A program made the translations under genes and the position numbers. Shown here piece by piece: positions 4,646 through 5,661 of a stretch of DNA of 5,661 bases. This DNA comes from Kiloniellaceae bacterium (GTDB taxonomy: Bacteria > Pseudomonadota > Alphaproteobacteria > Kiloniellales > Kiloniellaceae): NCBI GenBank assembly GCA_021776145.1, contig JAJFGM010000044.1, positions 1-5,661 on the forward strand, read 5' to 3'. Each line of letters begins with the position of its first letter. The stretch's first letter is position 1. The notes beneath the pieces were generated by a model, which saw only the letters and a list, made by a program, of their open reading frames with translations, was not told where the DNA came from and did not search any database.

Positions 4646-5661
4646 ATGCTGATGAAGTTGAAACGAAGGGCCCTCTTGGCGCTGGTCGCCGGGGCGCTCA
4701 TCGGCCTGTCCGCCATGGGCGCGCAGGACGCCAGGGCGCAGGGCACGCTGATCTACGGCATGCCGGCGGATCATGACGCTCTTGATCCGCACGCCACGGG
4801 CGGCTGGATCACCTATCACGTCACCTACAACATCTTCGAAAGCTTCGTGAAGGAAGACCTGACCGAGGCCGATGTCATGACGCCGAAGCTGGTGCCTGGC
4901 CTGGCGACCTCGTGGGAGGTTTCCGATGACGGCACCGTCTACACATTCAATCTGCGCGAGGGTGTCAAGTTCCACGACGGCGAGGCCTTCGATGCCGACG
5001 CGGTGATGTTCAACTTTGGGCGTTTCTGGGACAAGGACTCGCCGAACTACTACGAAAAATCCGCGGCCTTTGTCTCGGCCTACACGCAGTGGATCAAGGC
5101 GGTCGAAAAAGTCGACGACATGACTGTCAAGATTACGCTGACACAGCCGAACTACGAATGGCTGCGCACCGGCCTGCAGAGCTATGGCCAGCCCTTGATG
5201 ATCAGCCCCGCGGCCGTGAAGAAATACGGAAACGACGGTATGGCGCTGCATCCCGTCGGCACCGGTCCCTTCAAGTTCGTCGAGCGCGAACAGGGTGTGA
5301 AGACCGTGATCGCGCGCAACGACGACTACTGGGGGCGCAAGGCCAAACTCGACCGCGTCATCTTCCGTCCGCTCGAGGATCCGGCGACGCGGGTGAACGC
5401 GCTGCGGACGGGCGAGGTCAATTTCGTCGGCGTGCCGCCGTGGGACGATGTCGAGGACCTCAAGGAAGAGGGCTTCGTGCTGACCACCAATGACAATGTG
5501 CCGAACTACCTCTTCATTCACCTGAACCATCGCCATGCAATTCTCAAGGACAAGCGTGTTCGCCAGGCGCTCAACATGGCGATCGACAAGGAAGGCCTGG
5601 TCCGCGAGATCTATGCCGGCACCGGACGGGTCGAGCATGGCATGCTGTCGCCGGGCACCTT
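4646..5661 (+). CDS. ABC transporter substrate-binding protein, family 5 (Dpp/Opp type), 3'-truncated
   Basis: This is the periplasmic receptor of a peptide-type ABC importer, with the first 338 residues present of a usual 500-540. A Sec signal peptide is clear: a basic start (MLMKLKRR), a hydrophobic core at residues 9-24, and a likely cleavage site after Ala31 (DARA/QG). No lipobox cysteine is present, so the product should be soluble in the periplasm. Family 5 landmarks follow in order: LDPH (46-49), the W90-F124 signature region with TFNLREGVKFHDGEAFDADAV, HPVGTGPFKFVE (202-213), then NDDYWG and the RVRQALNMAIDKEGL helix near the right edge. The ligand could be a di- or oligopeptide, but family 5 receptors also carry nickel, opines, sugars and other solutes. 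It lies 126 nt after the Pcp-like gene on the same strand. Permease and ATPase genes would be expected beyond the window. Confidence 0.95.
   Translation, partial: MLMKLKRRALLALVAGALIGLSAMGAQDARAQGTLIYGMPADHDALDPHATGGWITYHVTYNIFESFVKEDLTEADVMTPKLVPGLATSWEVSDDGTVYTFNLREGVKFHDGEAFDADAVMFNFGRFWDKDSPNYYEKSAAFVSAYTQWIKAVEKVDDMTVKITLTQPNYEWLRTGLQSYGQPLMISPAAVKKYGNDGMALHPVGTGPFKFVEREQGVKTVIARNDDYWGRKAKLDRVIFRPLEDPATRVNALRTGEVNFVGVPPWDDVEDLKEEGFVLTTNDNVPNYLFIHLNHRHAILKDKRVRQALNMAIDKEGLVREIYAGTGRVEHGMLSPGT

Noticed and set aside
4541..5638. Minus-strand open frame of 365 codons
   Set aside because: It is antisense to the binding-protein gene, which has a signal peptide, a strong ribosome site and family 5 motifs. 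The frame is a mirror of the coding strand's codon bias.

Overview
The window is GC-rich (about 60% by eye), has densely packed genes with GC-rich third positions, and carries amino-acid and peptide catabolism genes with LysR regulators and a periplasmic binding protein that is not a lipoprotein. This points to a proteobacterium, most likely an alphaproteobacterium. The species cannot be named from the sequence.

Layout, left to right: (1) 2-703, plus strand: the C-terminal three quarters of a LysR-type regulator, cut by the left edge. (2) 772-3243, minus strand: a compact unit read right to left, with a LysR-type regulator (start 3243), a peptidase M19 (renal dipeptidase-like) protein (start 2278) and a small cysteine-rich V4R/DUF5943-like protein (start 1299). 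The spacers are only 35 and 4 nt, so this is almost certainly one operon. It converges on gene 1, and its last codons fold into a long GC hairpin at 737-778. (3) 3244-3796: about 550 bp with no established gene, separating divergent units. It holds a candidate leaderless promoter for the regulator, a dyad at 3448-3465, facing -10-like boxes near 3660 and a possible 58-codon minus-strand ORF. (4) 3797-4519, plus: a pyroglutamyl-peptidase I (C15) homologue with an intact Glu-Cys-His triad but an altered substrate-pocket loop. (5) 4646 to the right edge, plus: a family 5 (Dpp/Opp type) ABC transporter binding protein with a signal peptide, cut by the edge.

Taken together, this looks like a locus for uptake and breakdown of small peptides or N-modified amino acids. 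The binding protein would capture the substrate and the Pcp homologue would remove a pyroglutamyl-like cap. The M19/V4R pair, regulated by its own LysR protein, would act on a related compound. From recall, this M19 subtype and its DUF5943 partner sit beside the dimethylglycine demethylase genes dgcAB in Pseudomonas; no demethylase is visible here. The M19 protein lacks the usual His-x-Asp metal ligands and bridging glutamate, so ordinary dipeptidase activity is doubtful. The most interesting points are this M19 variant with its V4R partner, the Pcp pocket change, the possible leaderless regulator transcript and the 3' hairpin.
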